64,000 nt of DNA from CAUZWH01 sp965224275 (GTDB taxonomy: Bacteria; Pseudomonadota; Alphaproteobacteria; SHVV01), in the NCBI GenBank assembly GCA_965224275.1, contig CBDCYR010000007.1, forward strand, positions 62,001-126,000, read 5' to 3'. Shown here one piece after another: positions 25,720 to 36,700 of this stretch; the first letter of the stretch is position 1; each line of letters begins with the position of its first letter. Under the pieces are notes generated by a model that worked only from the letters and a program-made list of their open reading frames with translations, made no database searches and had not been told where the DNA came from. Both the position numbers and the translations under genes were made by a program.

Positions 25720-26343
25720 CTAATCGCGCGCGACGACGGCGATGGCGGCGCCGGTCATGATCGTTCCGCCGATGCGATGAACAACCCGCATCGCACGGGC
25801 ATTTCTGATCATGCCGCGCGAGCGGGCGGCGAAAACGACATAACCGACAAGGACAAGGCCGTAGATCACCACCACAACGCACGCCAATTCCGTGAATCCA
25901 ACCCAGCCGATAGCCGGCAAATCAATCACTGTCGGCAGCAACGCTAGGTAAAACAGCATCGTCTTGGGGTTGCCGAGTGTAAGGGCAAAACCGCCCAAGA
26001 CGCCCATAAACTGCTGAACGTCGGCATCGAGGCGGGGCTCGCCGCCCCATGGAGATACGGCCGGCGCGGTCCAAAGTTTCCAGCCTAGATAAAGCAGGTA
26101 GGCGGCGCCGAGATATTTGATTGCCACGAAGAGGGGATGAAATACCTCGGCCAAGGCGACCAATCCGAATACCGCACACGTCAGCCAAACGAGATCGCCG
26201 AGTAAAAGCCCGAGGCAAAAATACGGCGTGCCGCGAACGCCTTTACCGATCACCCGAGCAACCAGCGCGACGATCGCCGGCCCGGGGGAGGCGCAGGCGA
26301 TACTGAACACCGCAGCAAAAACGAGCAGTCCGTCCAACGACAT
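25720..26343 (-). CDS. LysE/RhtB-family amino-acid exporter
   Basis: 207 residues with six membrane segments. The family start SLDGLLVFAAVFSIACASPGPAI and the conserved GNPKTMLFY (about residue 121) are visible. LysE/RhtB proteins export amino acids such as lysine, homoserine or threonine from the cytoplasm. It lies 18 bp downstream of the amidase frame on the same strand; the substrate is unknown. Confidence 0.9.
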   Translation of the reverse strand: MSLDGLLVFAAVFSIACASPGPAIVALVARVIGKGVRGTPYFCLGLLLGDLVWLTCAVFGLVALAEVFHPLFVAIKYLGAAYLLYLGWKLWTAPAVSPWGGEPRLDADVQQFMGVLGGFALTLGNPKTMLFYLALLPTVIDLPAIGWVGFTELACVVVVIYGLVLVGYVVFAARSRGMIRNARAMRVVHRIGGTIMTGAAIAVVARD

Positions 26344-26361
26344 TAGCGGATGCCTCCGGGT

Positions 26362-27782
26362 TTAGCGCGTCGCCGTTTTTGGCCACTTGTCACGCCACGG
26401 CGCCAATTCTTCGAAGGTTTTGCAGATTCGCATGACGGTCCAGTCATCGTATCGCCGACCGACAAGCTGTAGTCCGACCGGTAATCCAGCCCGAGTAAAG
26501 CCAGCCGGAACCGACGCAGCCGGCTGACCGGTCGCGTTAAATGCTGCGGTTAGACCAAACCAACGCGTGGCCCCTTCCGGGACCTTAAGCCAGCGCGTTG
26601 GCGCGTCCTGCCCAATCGGAAACGCCACTGTTGGCGTGGTTGGCAAGGCTAGAATATCAACTTTCGCAAAATGCCTGCGCAAGGCTTCTGAGATGCGACC
26701 AATGCCAAGTGCTGCGTCAGCCAGAGCAAACGGCGACATTGTCGCTGCCGCCCTCTCAACGACGTCGCCCAGCCCCGGGTCGATATGTTTTTGCCAGTCG
26801 GGGAAACCTGTGACAGCCCGGCCGATTCCGGCACGTATGGCAATGCCTATGGTCGATTCCAGCGGATCCTCGATATTAATTTTAAGCGGCACGATCGTGC
26901 ACCGCGCATCAGCAAATTTCTGTACCGCTCGTTCGCAGATACGCACGACCTCCGCATCGGCCTTGAGGAAGCCAAGGTCCGGCGCCCAGCCGATCCTCAG
27001 TCCTTCCAGCGGTGCCGGGTCACCCTCGGCAATCGTGTCCGCCGGCAGCGAGTGCGGATCGCGTTCGTCGGGCCCGGCTAGCACCCGGTAGAGTAAGGCG
27101 GCATCGTCAACTGTGCGGGTTTGCGGACCGAGATGGCCGATCCGGCCATTCGGTGCAACAGGCGAATTGGGGATGCGGCCGTAAGACGCTTTGAAGCCGA
27201 ACGTGCCGGTAAAAGAGGCCGGAATACGAATCGAGCCGCCGCCATCCGAGCCGATGTGAAACGGCCCAAATCCCACCGCGGTAGCCGCTGTTGCCCCGCC
27301 GCTCGAGCCGCCTGGCGTGCGTTCGAGATTCCACGGGTTGCGGGTCTCTGGAAACAAAACGTTCGAACTTGCGCCCTTCCAGCCGAGTTCAGGCGTGTTG
27401 GTCTTGCCAGTGATGATCGCGCCAGCTTTGCGCAGGCGTTCGATGGCGGGCGGGTCTTGTTTAGGAACATCGTTCCGGAAGAACCAAGAGCCACGCGTAC
27501 ATGGCATGCCCTTTACCAAGATCAGGTCTTTGATTGAGATGGGAAGGCCGTGCAGCAGCCCCAGCGGCTCGCCGCTCATCATCGCTCTTTCGGCCTTGCG
27601 AGCTGCGCCTTCGCGCCGCGGCGATCAAGGTGAACAAAGGCGTGGATTTTAGGATCAAGCCGATCGATTCGCGCCAATAAGTGATCAAGAAGTTCGATCG
27701 GCGATAATTTGCGCTGACCGATCAGCGCCCTGAGCTCGACCGCAGAAAGTTTATAGAGCTCGCTTTTACCTGTTCGCGCCAT
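26362..27782 (-). pseudogene. Amidase (amidase-signature family), frameshifted near residue 60
   Basis: The N-terminal part (from 27782, MARTGKSELYKLSAVELRAL, with a GGGAG ribosome site) ends at a TGA at 27579. The rest is in another frame overlapping it at 27582. Adding one base near 27590-27605 gives a continuous amidase of about 473 residues. The Ser-cisSer-Lys triad is present: Lys in SIKDLI, the GGSSGG loop, and Ser in GGGSIRIPAS. Such enzymes hydrolyse amides. Either a real frameshift or a sequence error; the ATGA overlap could in principle allow coupled translation of two pieces. Confidence 0.82.
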
Positions 27783-27939
27783 CTTGCTCTCCCTGGAGTA
27801 ACCTCAACCGTCCGACTAAACGGTTTTCCTTAGCCGGCGCCGTTTATAGTTTGTTAAGCATAACCCGCCAATATCTCAGGCGATAAGGATACCCGCACCG
27901 TTCGCGGGCATCACATGGTAGCAACGGAGTGGATCCCTC

Positions 27940-28293
27940 GTGAGCAAAGGCAACGACGGTAAATCCGAGGTCGATAAGGCTGTGCCGAGCCCGACAACGG
28001 ACCGCGCTGCAAAGAAAGCTCGCCAAATCGCGGTCGCTCTTCAATACGAACCGGAGCGCCAGTCGGCGCCGCGGGTCGTCGCTACCGGAAAGGGCGCAGT
28101 TGCGGAACAAATTCTCGCGATTGCGTTCGCCAACGGGGTGAAGGTTCGCGAAGACGCCGACCTTGCGGAGATACTGTCGGTCCTCGAAGTGGACAGCATA
28201 ATCCCGGTGGAGGTGCTCGCAACGGTCGCTGAGATCCTCGCGTATGTATACCGCGCAAACGGCGCGGATTTGCCCGAGATGAGGCCACAATGA
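27940..28293 (+). CDS. FlhB-like C-terminal domain protein (FlhB2)
   Basis: 117 residues from a GTG at 27940. It corresponds to only the cytoplasmic domain of FlhB/YscU proteins: VALQYE, APRVVATGKGAVAEQI and a C-terminal helix VLATVAEILAYVYRAN. It lacks membrane helices and the NPTH cleavage motif. Stand-alone FlhB C-domains can partly replace the FlhB cytoplasmic part in other bacteria. It is the first gene of a run ending in fliO and fliP, supporting a role in flagellar export. Overlaps the next gene by four bases. Confidence 0.87.
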   Translation: MSKGNDGKSEVDKAVPSPTTDRAAKKARQIAVALQYEPERQSAPRVVATGKGAVAEQILAIAFANGVKVREDADLAEILSVLEVDSIIPVEVLATVAEILAYVYRANGADLPEMRPQ

Positions 28294-28556
28294 CCGATGC
28301 CGATAGCAACAAAGTGATCGCCGAATATGTCGAGCTGCAAAAGCTCATGGGAGAAGCCCGACGGCGAATGATGGAGGGTGAGCGCTTAAGCCTCGCCACG
28401 ATCACCAAACGCACCCAGAAATTTTGCGATCATGTGACGTCTCTCATTCCAGAGGAACGCATTCGTTTCGCAGATCGCTTGGGTTCGCTGGTGACCGATC
28501 TCGACCTGCTGGAAGTGCAGCTACATGCCCAGCAGGAAGCAATCGCCGCTCAGTAA
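28290..28556 (+). CDS. Small helical protein in the fliO-fliP operon, unrecognised
   Basis: 88 residues, fully helical by composition, no membrane segment, no domain I can name. Its ATG overlaps the flhB2 stop (ATGA) and fliO starts 45 bp later. Size and helical character are like flagellar export chaperones (FliT/FlgN type) or assembly factors, but that is only a guess from context. Confidence 0.75.
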   Translation: MTDADSNKVIAEYVELQKLMGEARRRMMEGERLSLATITKRTQKFCDHVTSLIPEERIRFADRLGSLVTDLDLLEVQLHAQQEAIAAQ

Positions 28557-28601
28557 GCCGACACACCTCCAGCATCGACTGTCCCACCGAACCTTATCGG
28601 T

Positions 28602-28979
28602 ATGGAATTCACCGATTATCTCCGCTTTGTCGCGGCCCTGGCCTTTGTGGTGGGCCTGATCGGCATACTGGCGGTGGGCGCGCGACGCTTCGGGATGACC
28701 CCGAAGATCACCCGCAAAGCAGGGCAGCGCGGCAGTCGCCTGTCGATCGTCGACATGCTGTCGGTCGATGGCAAGCGACGCCTGGTCCTGCTTCGCCGCG
28801 ACGATGTCGAACACCTGGTGATGCTAGGGCCAAACACGGAAACACTTATTGAAGGCGGAATCGAAGCGGACCAAACACCGATCGAGGGACGTTCTCCGAC
28901 CGGCGAGGACGACGATCGCGGAGTCATGAAACTGCGTGGATTGCCGTCGCTAAGTCGGTTTAGGTCATCGGGAGACTGA
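28602..28979 (+). CDS. fliO: Flagellar biosynthesis protein FliO
   Basis: 125 residues. One N-terminal membrane helix (about 8-26) is followed by a basic cytoplasmic domain with RLSIVDMLSVDGKRRLVLLRRDDVEHLVMLG, the typical FliO core. FliO helps assemble FliP in the export gate. It ends two bases before the fliP start. Confidence 0.9.
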   Translation: MEFTDYLRFVAALAFVVGLIGILAVGARRFGMTPKITRKAGQRGSRLSIVDMLSVDGKRRLVLLRRDDVEHLVMLGPNTETLIEGGIEADQTPIEGRSPTGEDDDRGVMKLRGLPSLSRFRSSGD

Positions 28980-28980
28980 T

Positions 28981-29712
28981 GTGAACATTCGCCCCAGTCT
29001 GCTGATCATCGTGTTCACCCTGGCGCTGCTCCCATCAGCCGCTTTGGCCCAGCAGTTCAATTTGGATCTTGGTGAATCCGGCCCCCTAACCGGACGTCTC
29101 ATCCAGCTTATCGTGCTGGTAACCGTGCTCGCGCTGGCCCCGTCAATCCTCGTCGTTCTGACCTCATTTACCCGCATCGTTATCGTTCTGTCGTTGCTGC
29201 GGAGCGCGATGGGTGTTCAACAAACGCCGCCCAACGTCGTGCTGATCAGCCTGGCGTTATTTCTCACAGCGTTCGTGATGGCGCCGACCCTGCAACGTGT
29301 TTATGACAACGGCGTCGCGCCGTTAATCAATGAGGAAATTGAAGAACGCGAGGCATTCGATCGGTCGATCGCGCCGATCCATGAATTTATGCGCCGCCAT
29401 GTCCGCGACGCCGACCTCGAAACTTTCATGGATATGGCCAAGATCGAGCAGCCGGAAACAGCCGAGGACACCCCGCTGAGGGCGCTGATCCCGGCATTCT
29501 TGATCAGCGAACTCAGGCGCGCTTTCGAGATTGGGTTTTTGCTGTTTATCCCCTTCCTCATTATCGACATGGTGGTGGCGTCGGTTTTGATGTCGATGGG
29601 TATGATGATGTTGCCACCCATCATCATTTCGCTACCCTTCAAACTGATCTTTTTCGTTCTGGTCGATGGCTGGAAGCTCGTCTCGGAGAGCCTCGTGCAG
29701 AGTTTTGGGTAA
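28981..29712 (+). CDS. fliP: Flagellar export gate protein FliP
   Basis: 243 residues from a GTG right after fliO. It has a cleavable signal peptide (about residues 1-22, ALAQQ), as in other FliP proteins, then four membrane segments. The conserved LTSFTRIVIVLSLLRSAMG (about 61-79) and the C-terminal MGMMMLPPIIISLPFKLIFF are present. FliP forms the core ring of the export channel with FliQ and FliR, which are encoded about 8 kb away on the other strand. Confidence 0.97.
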   Translation: MNIRPSLLIIVFTLALLPSAALAQQFNLDLGESGPLTGRLIQLIVLVTVLALAPSILVVLTSFTRIVIVLSLLRSAMGVQQTPPNVVLISLALFLTAFVMAPTLQRVYDNGVAPLINEEIEEREAFDRSIAPIHEFMRRHVRDADLETFMDMAKIEQPETAEDTPLRALIPAFLISELRRAFEIGFLLFIPFLIIDMVVASVLMSMGMMMLPPIIISLPFKLIFFVLVDGWKLVSESLVQSFG

Positions 29713-29744
29713 ATCGTTGCCAACCCAAACGCACCGTCCCTTCT

Positions 29745-30101
29745 CTACTGATTGTTCATTTCATCAACTTCGCAACGCGCGTGCGCGCCCGCGCCGCGGG
29801 CAAATGCGATCGCCCGGTTGGCAAAGGATTGGGCGTTGCCCACGTAGGTTTGCAGCCGCCGAACATATCGGTTGGCGTCGTCACGATATTTCTTGAAAAC
29901 ACCCTTCGGACAAGCCTCACGGCCGGTTAGCCTTTGGGTCGCAACGCAGCTCGGCATTTTCGGGCGGTTAAGAGTACCCGGCGGTCGCGGTTGACTCTCG
30001 GTGAACGATGGGACGGCGCACGCGGCGTGCGCGCGCTCTGCGTTCGCTAAAACAACCGTGACGACAAACACGATCATCACCCACAGCGACAACCTGCGCA
30101 T
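29745..30101 (-). CDS. Secreted protein of unknown function
   Basis: 118 residues starting MRRLSLWVMIVFVVTVVLAN at 30101, with GAGGGA upstream. A signal peptide (ending AHA) is followed by a cysteine-containing mature part of about 95 residues with four cysteines, probably two disulfides. No domain recognised. It converges on fliP and is not obviously part of the flagellar operon. Confidence 0.7.
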   Translation of the reverse strand: MRRLSLWVMIVFVVTVVLANAERAHAACAVPSFTESQPRPPGTLNRPKMPSCVATQRLTGREACPKGVFKKYRDDANRYVRRLQTYVGNAQSFANRAIAFARGAGAHARCEVDEMNNQ

Positions 30102-30256
30102 AGATGCTTCCCTCGGTATTGCCGCACGGCTATCCATGCAGTGCCGCAGATCATACAGTCTCGATTCTCCTCGCCCGGAGAAATTCGAACGGCGCGGGAA
30201 AGCCGGCCGCAGGCTAGCGTCCGCTTGGCAAGATATCTGGCGTGAGAGAGAACAAC

Positions 30257-31045
30257 ATGGACCAGCGCATCGGAATCGTCGGGTTCGGTTATCTCGGCGA
30301 GGCGCTGTGGCGGCGAGCAACGAACACGCCAGACCGGGCACAGGTCGTGTTCGTCCATAATCGCACGGCCGCACGATTGTCGAACGTTCCTCGCAATCTA
30401 GTGCTGGACAATCTGGTCGACGCGCCCGCCCGCGCCGCCGACTTGATTGTCGAAGCTGCCCATCCCGATGTGACGCGCAGATATGGCGCGGCCTTCCTTG
30501 AGGCCGCCGACTACATGCCCCTTTCGGTCACCGCCCTTGCTGACGACGCCTTACGCGCTCGATTGCTCGAGGTTGCGGCGGGCTCTGGACACCAACTCTT
30601 TCTACCGGTCGGCGCGCTGGTTGGAGGCGATAGCCTCTACGTGAACCGGAAGATGTGGCGCGATGTCACGATCACGTTTCGCAAGAACCCCGTCAGTATC
30701 GATGCCTCCGAAAGCGGGATCAGCACGCAAGCCGCAACCCAGCCCTCGGTCCTGTTCGAGGGATCAGCGCGCGAGATTGCCGCCAAATATCCGCGCAACG
30801 TCAACACCATGGTGACTTGCGCGCTATTGTCGGTCGGACTGGACCGCTGCCGCGCCCGGCTAATTTCAGACCCAACGCTGCAACAAGGTATCGCCGAGGT
30901 CGAAGCGTGGGGCACGGACGGGAGCTACATCAAAACCGAAAAACGCCAACCCATGGCGGGCGTTTCGGGTACCGAGATGATTGAGACGGCATGGCGCTCC
31001 GTGACCGCAGCGTTAGGCGGCCACGACCCGCTTCATCTCGTCTAA
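30257..31045 (+). CDS. Aspartate dehydrogenase-like NAD(P) oxidoreductase
   Basis: 262 residues. The N-terminal Rossmann motif is GIVGFGYLGEALWRR. The C-terminal half resembles the DUF108/aspartate dehydrogenase domain: FLPVGALVGGDSL near residue 118, and the FEGSAREIAAKYPRNVNTMV block near 173. Members oxidise L-aspartate to iminoaspartate or act on similar amino acids. The ATG at 30257 has GAGAG upstream and is preferred to the GTG at 30242. Isolated gene; substrate uncertain. Confidence 0.82.
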   Translation: MDQRIGIVGFGYLGEALWRRATNTPDRAQVVFVHNRTAARLSNVPRNLVLDNLVDAPARAADLIVEAAHPDVTRRYGAAFLEAADYMPLSVTALADDALRARLLEVAAGSGHQLFLPVGALVGGDSLYVNRKMWRDVTITFRKNPVSIDASESGISTQAATQPSVLFEGSAREIAAKYPRNVNTMVTCALLSVGLDRCRARLISDPTLQQGIAEVEAWGTDGSYIKTEKRQPMAGVSGTEMIETAWRSVTAALGGHDPLHLV

Positions 31046-31110
31046 AACAGGCAGTCGACCAGCACAGCCGCAAAGGGGCTTGCGAACGAACCCGGATGGT
31101 CGCTTCGTGG

Positions 31111-32175
31111 CTACAACAGGGCGTAATGCATACCCTTGGAGATCGGCGGAAGGCCCGTCACGATCTCAGCCCAATTCTCGCCGCCATCCTCGCTGGCCCA
31201 CACCTCACCCGTCACCGTCGCGCCGAAAATCGAAAACGACGCCCCCCAATCCTCCAAAGCCACGGCTTGGAAGGATGGTTTTAGCCGATCCGGCAGACCA
31301 TTTCGTAACTGCGTCCACGTCTTACCACGGTCGATACTTTTTGAGATCCGCGATCCCGTCGTTCCGCGTTCACCCCACTCACCAGGCTGTGTCTCAGCGG
31401 CCGTGATGAAGATCGTGTCGGTTTCTTTGGGGTTCACGAGCACAAAATCTGGATAGCCTCCGATCTCATGCTTGGTGTCGGTCCGATGTTCCCAGGTCGC
31501 GCCGCCGTCGGCGGTAACATAGGTGCCATCTCCGCCGGTGAGATAGATCTGGTCTGGATTTGTCGGGTCGATCGCTGTCCGGTGCACATCGTCATCCATG
31601 CCGGAAATAATGGCGAAAGTTGCTCCGCCGTCAGTGCTTTTCAACAACCCGCCCTGCTCGATGCTGACGAACAGTGTGTTGGGATCGGTCGGATCAAAGT
31701 TGATGTGCTTTGTGTGCGCGAGGTGGGGCGGCGCCGGAAATGTCCAGCTTGACATGTCTACCGCCCGCATCGCCGGCAATTCGGACCAATTGCGGCCGAG
31801 ATCATCGCTACAGAAAAGGTGCGCGGGTTCAGTCCCCGCGTAGATCCGGCTGGTGCCATTGCGGCGAGCAGCTGCCAGGCTATAGACATCTGTTTCAGAA
31901 AGGCCGTTGTCGCGGCGTTCCCAACTACCACCGCCATCCTCGCTGACGAACACGGCATCCTGAGTGGCGCCGGCGACGATCGCGCCGCTCATCGGTTCAA
32001 TAAGTAGTGCATGGATATGCTTGTCGGTCAGCCAGCGGTCGGTCGGGCGCCAGTTCGAGCTACCCGGATCGCGCGCGATCCGAACAATTCCTTCCTTCGT
32101 ACCGATTAGGATTTCGTTTGCGGGTGATGACGACGTGAAGGTGGTATCGCCACCGTGCGACAGTGTTATGGCCAT
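31111..32175 (-). CDS. BNR/Asp-box repeat beta-propeller protein
   Basis: 354 residues without a signal peptide. At least six Asp-box repeats (S-x-D-x-G-x-x-W) are visible, for example SEDGGGSW, SDDLGRNW, TADGGATW, SIDRGKTW and SEDGGENW, which points to a six- or seven-bladed propeller. Such proteins include sialidase-like and VPS10-type folds, but the catalytic residues of sialidases cannot be assigned here. Isolated on the minus strand. Confidence 0.85.
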   Translation of the reverse strand: MAITLSHGGDTTFTSSSPANEILIGTKEGIVRIARDPGSSNWRPTDRWLTDKHIHALLIEPMSGAIVAGATQDAVFVSEDGGGSWERRDNGLSETDVYSLAAARRNGTSRIYAGTEPAHLFCSDDLGRNWSELPAMRAVDMSSWTFPAPPHLAHTKHINFDPTDPNTLFVSIEQGGLLKSTDGGATFAIISGMDDDVHRTAIDPTNPDQIYLTGGDGTYVTADGGATWEHRTDTKHEIGGYPDFVLVNPKETDTIFITAAETQPGEWGERGTTGSRISKSIDRGKTWTQLRNGLPDRLKPSFQAVALEDWGASFSIFGATVTGEVWASEDGGENWAEIVTGLPPISKGMHYALL

Positions 32176-32771
32176 GAGAATCTCCTTTTCCCTAGCCTGA
32201 GTATATTCGTTGAGCGGACCCGCGTCGCGAACCGCGAAACCTGAGCAACACTCGCGTCACAAAAATGTACCGCAAATTTTGGTTTGCTAGCTAATTACTT
32301 AACTGACGTTTGGCGGCTTCGTAGTACCCAGCCATGAAGGCATCTACGGTGTCGAGGGTGGCAACCTGTTGGGATAATTCTCGGAAGGCTGTTTTGGTAC
32401 GATCGAAATTACCCGTCAATAGATCAAAACCGCTCGCGTTAGCGCCGGCCTGCATTTTTTCGTTGTATCGCCGCCGCAGGCTATCGAGACCGGCGCGGTT
32501 GTCTTCGAACGTAAGCGCGACCGCGACACGAAGAACCTGGGTCTGTTCGATCTCTCCGAGCGGCGCCTCCGCTTTCCAACGATCTCCTAAAATGCTCTCG
32601 AGACTCGCGGCAACCTTGACCCATTCCTTGCGCCGCCAGTGTATTTCGGATCGGATCAATTCGGCGCTTCGCGTCGCATCGGCCTCGATCAATTTGAGCG
32701 CTTCGTCATCGCGTTCGAGTTCGACCAACGCCCGGGCCTCGAGTTGACGGCGTTCTGCGTCCAGTTCCTTA

Positions 32772-33703
32772 GAGTCCGACTCGAAACTCTATGTTTGATA
32801 ACAGTACCTTGCGAGCCGCCTTGTGAGGAGTCGGATGTTGGCGACAAGAATCCATGCCTGTGCGGAGGCGATTGATTTCTCCCAATCCTTGGCCAGTCGA
32901 CGGCATCGGTTGAGCCAGGCGAAGGTCCTCTCGACGACCCATCGTCTGGGCAGGAGCTCGAAGCCCTGGGCGGTGTCTGAGCGCTTGATGATCTCGAGCT
33001 TCCAGCGGCCGATGTCCTCAAGGGCGCCCTCAAGTTTCGGTCCCGCGTAGGCGGCGTCGGCGAAGAGGTGACGCAGCCGGGGGAAGCGATGACGGATCGA
33101 TTTGAGGACCTCGGGCGCGCCGTCGCGGTCCTGGATATCGGCTGCGTGCACGATCAGGCCGACCAGCAGGCCGAGTGTATCGGTGACGATGTGACGCTTG
33201 CGGCCCTTGATCTTCTTGCCCGCGTCATAGCCCCGAACACCACCGCTTTCCGTGGTTTTCACGCTCTGGCTGTCGATCACCCCGGCGCTCGGGCCGGCCT
33301 CGCGTCCTTCCAGCTCCCGGGCCGCCATGACCAGGTGATGGTTGATGCTCTCCAGCAGGCCGTTGGAGCGCCAGTCGTAGAAATAGCGCTGGACCGTGGA
33401 AGGCGGAGGGAAGTCGTTCGGCAACATCGCCCACTGGCAGCCCGTCGAGGCCATGTACATGACCGCATCCATGACATGGCGCAGGTCCGTCGTCCTCGGC
33501 CGGCCGATCTTCTTGCGCGGCGGCATGAGCGGCACGATCAACGCCCACTCTCGATCCGTCAGGTCGCTTGCGTAGCGCCCGCCACGGCGCTCATAATTCG
33601 GGCGAGTGATTTCGGTCCACATGTTGTGCCTCCTCGTTTGCTTTGACACAACCGAGTAAGCCACAACCGACTGAAATCACTCAACTAGTTTCGGGTTGGC
33701 CTC
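32772..33703 (-). mobile_element. IS5-family insertion sequence, copy C (932 bp)
   Basis: Same element as in flgC, flanked by TTA on both sides (32769-32771 and 33704-33706). It differs from the other copies by at least two substitutions (an A for G near 33032 and another near 33534), making it the most diverged intact copy. Confidence 0.96.
32789..33622 (-). CDS. IS5-family DDE transposase (copy C)
   Basis: 277 residues, identical in translation to copies B, D and E except for Ala to Val in the IAPLMPP segment (here IVPLMPP). All DDE residues are kept. Start at the ATG following GAGGAGG. Confidence 0.95.
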   Translation of the reverse strand: MWTEITRPNYERRGGRYASDLTDREWALIVPLMPPRKKIGRPRTTDLRHVMDAVMYMASTGCQWAMLPNDFPPPSTVQRYFYDWRSNGLLESINHHLVMAARELEGREAGPSAGVIDSQSVKTTESGGVRGYDAGKKIKGRKRHIVTDTLGLLVGLIVHAADIQDRDGAPEVLKSIRHRFPRLRHLFADAAYAGPKLEGALEDIGRWKLEIIKRSDTAQGFELLPRRWVVERTFAWLNRCRRLAKDWEKSIASAQAWILVANIRLLTRRLARYCYQT

Positions 33704-36700
33704 TTAGGCAAATTCACCCAGCGCGAGGCCCGCAGGATACGCAAAGCCTGCGACGGTTTCTGATCGAGCAAATGAATCACGGCGAGGCGTGCGCCCACGC
33801 GTGCCTTGGGCTCACCCCGCAAGCGGAACTTGACCTGGTGATCCAAAAGTTGCGCCGCACCATCAAGCAGATCGACCGCAGCCATCCGGTCGGCGAGTAT
33901 TCGGATCATTTGGTCGCCGTCGCGCCCGCCCGGTGTTAGCTCACGAAAATCGAAGAACAACGCAAGCGCATTGATTGGATCTAGGTTGTTGGCGCGGCCG
34001 TTGAGGAATAAGTCACGGAATAGTTCATCCATCCGACTGCCGGCCTCTTTGGAGGCGTCATCATCGGGGAAGTAAGTGATGATTTCGCGCAACGACTTCA
34101 GCGCATCGGAGAAACGCTCCTGATCGATGTGCAAATTGGCGACGCGATTGAGCACCTTGAATTCGTAGTCGCCACCGCGCCACGCAAAGCGCAACGCTTC
34201 CAGCCGTTTGATCGCCTCGTCGGGCTTGATTTCGTCGTACTTTAGCTGCAGTTCGGTCTTCAGGTAATTGCCTTCGGCGCGGCCAAGACGGTCGTCGTAA
34301 GCGATTGCCGTGGCCACAGCTTCCATTGCCCCCAACGGATCCTCGAGGACGTCCTTGGCGCGCGCGACCAGCAGTTGAGCCTGGGCACGCAAAGCATCCG
34401 TCGGAGCTTCGGCAACGAGCGACGTGAGGATCAAATCGGTGGATTCAAAATCCTCCTGCTCTAAGGCTGCTTTTACAGCAGCAATGCGCAGGGTTGCACG
34501 CTCCTTTGGTGGGAACAGGGCGAACGCGTTTTCACCAGCGATGATGAATTCCTGATGCGCCTCAAGCCAATTCTCGTGGAACGCATGCCAGGCGCCGCGC
34601 CAGAGGTGGATGCCGGGATCACCGTCGAGCGCACTATAGAAAATATCGGGCTCCGCCTCGTCGTAGCGCTTCATCTGCATCTGCGCTACGCCACGTATGC
34701 CACGAAACACAGGATCTTCGACCGCGAGGGGATCATTTTCGACGACCAATCGCATAACGCCCAAAGCCTCAACGGCCATGCTGTTGGCGAAGTAGAGCTT
34801 GGTGAGATCCCAGCGCGGCGGATTTCGCAGGGCGCGTACGGTAACGACAGCCTTGCTGGTGGCCTCATCACGCGCTTCCATGAAGGTCTGCCCCGGCCGT
34901 TGACGCCATTCGGCGAAGCGGAAAATAGAGTCCGGCAACGACGGTTTTGCGGCTTCTTCGCCCTCTTTACTGGCATCCGATTCGGAACTGCCCGTTTGAC
35001 TTTGAGCCGCCGGCTCGACCGCCGGGCGGGGGCTTACGGCTGAACCACCGAGCGTTGAGCTGCCCGCCACCGTATCTGATATTAGCAGCCCGCTGTCGCT
35101 AGAGACTTCGACGCCACTGCGCACCAAGCGGACGCCGATATCATCGGCAAACGGGGTCACGACTACGCCTCGCGAGGAGGCTGCGATAGCAAACTGTAGG
35201 AACGACCGGCCGGCAACGACACCGCTCGGTGAATTAACCGGCACCACGAACATCGTATCTCCAACTTCCGGATCCTCGACGGTGAGTCGGTTGCCGGTCT
35301 TGTCCACGGCAAGAACGACCCGCGCACCAAGCTGAGAATCGGGTTCCCGCCGGACGATCACGGGTGCTCTGGGGGGAACGACGCGCGGGACTAATTCCAG
35401 CGCCCAATCGTCAGCATCGGTCACCCACAATGGAAACAGGTCATCTCGAGCCCGGATCCGTAACACGGTGGCGCTGATATGCGGTCGCTGTTCGACCAAA
35501 AATACGCTTTCGGCCAACCTCTCGGGAATCTCGTCGACGTTGGTGGGAATTTTTGCGTCGATAACCAACCACAGGTATCCGGCGCGCGGGAATACTGCGG
35601 TGGCGACACCAGGCACAGGTGTCACTTCGATCCGCGGCACATCCGCGGTCCCATCGATACTCACTTGGATAGCCTCCGGCAGTTTGGCCGGCGGCTCCGG
35701 TGGCGGCGCGATATCAGCCGCGACAACCGTTTGCTCCCCGTCGGCTTCGCCGTCATCACCGCCCTCTTCCGCCGAAATCTCCGGGCGGATGTTTGAGGAC
35801 GAAGCTGACGCGGCTTGCTTGACGGCCGCCGGTATCAACGGAGTTGGGGCGCGAGTTGCCGCCGGGCGGGTTGAAACCACCGCTTCGGTTGCCGCGCTGG
35901 CACGTTTTTTCTTATTCGGATCAACCGGGCTTTTGGTTTTGGGTCCTGTTGAAGCTATCTGAGCGCGAGACGGACTCGGGCCGCCCGACAAGATATCGAC
36001 GACGACCTTGGTTCCGGCCCGAAAATGGCGCATGCGCGCGTCGGCAGGGACTGCAATATTAATTTTCAGTTGGTTATCGGCGCGCCGTTGGGTGATTGTT
36101 TTGATCCGCTGTGGCGGCCGTTTTGCGATGCCGGCAATCGCCGCCAGCGATTCGCTCTGAAACGAAAGATTGATTGACTCGCCGGATTTGTTAGCGGTGT
36201 AGTTTGTATTGGCGGACCAATCGAACACCAGGCGCGTGTATCCCGCGTGCAAGCCGGTTCGCACGCCAACCTCGGAGTTTTGAGCCGCCCTCGCTTGAAC
36301 CCGCGTCGGTTGGTCCGGCTTATTCTGGGCCGTATTGGGTTTGCCTGGAGGGTCTTGGTCAATCAAATCAACCACGATGGAGTTTCCGCGCCGCCGGGTT
36401 TGCAAACGAAATTCCTTGGTAAGCGCGAATGCAACAGATCGGCCATCAGGCCCTGGGGTCGTCGCAGTTATGTATTTTGAGAGATGTTTTTCGACCGAAC
36501 GGAAGCTTGTCTCGAAAGAATCCGCGAACGTGACGGTCAACTGACCGCCCTCGATTTTCGCGTCGAAAGTTATTCGCTTTGGCCAATCAAAAACGATCCG
36601 AGCATAGCCGGGATGCGGCCAGGCTCGCGTTTTTACCGCCTCGGCAGCGATCACCGATGCCGTTGAGAGCAGCGTCATACCGACCGCTACCGCGACTATT

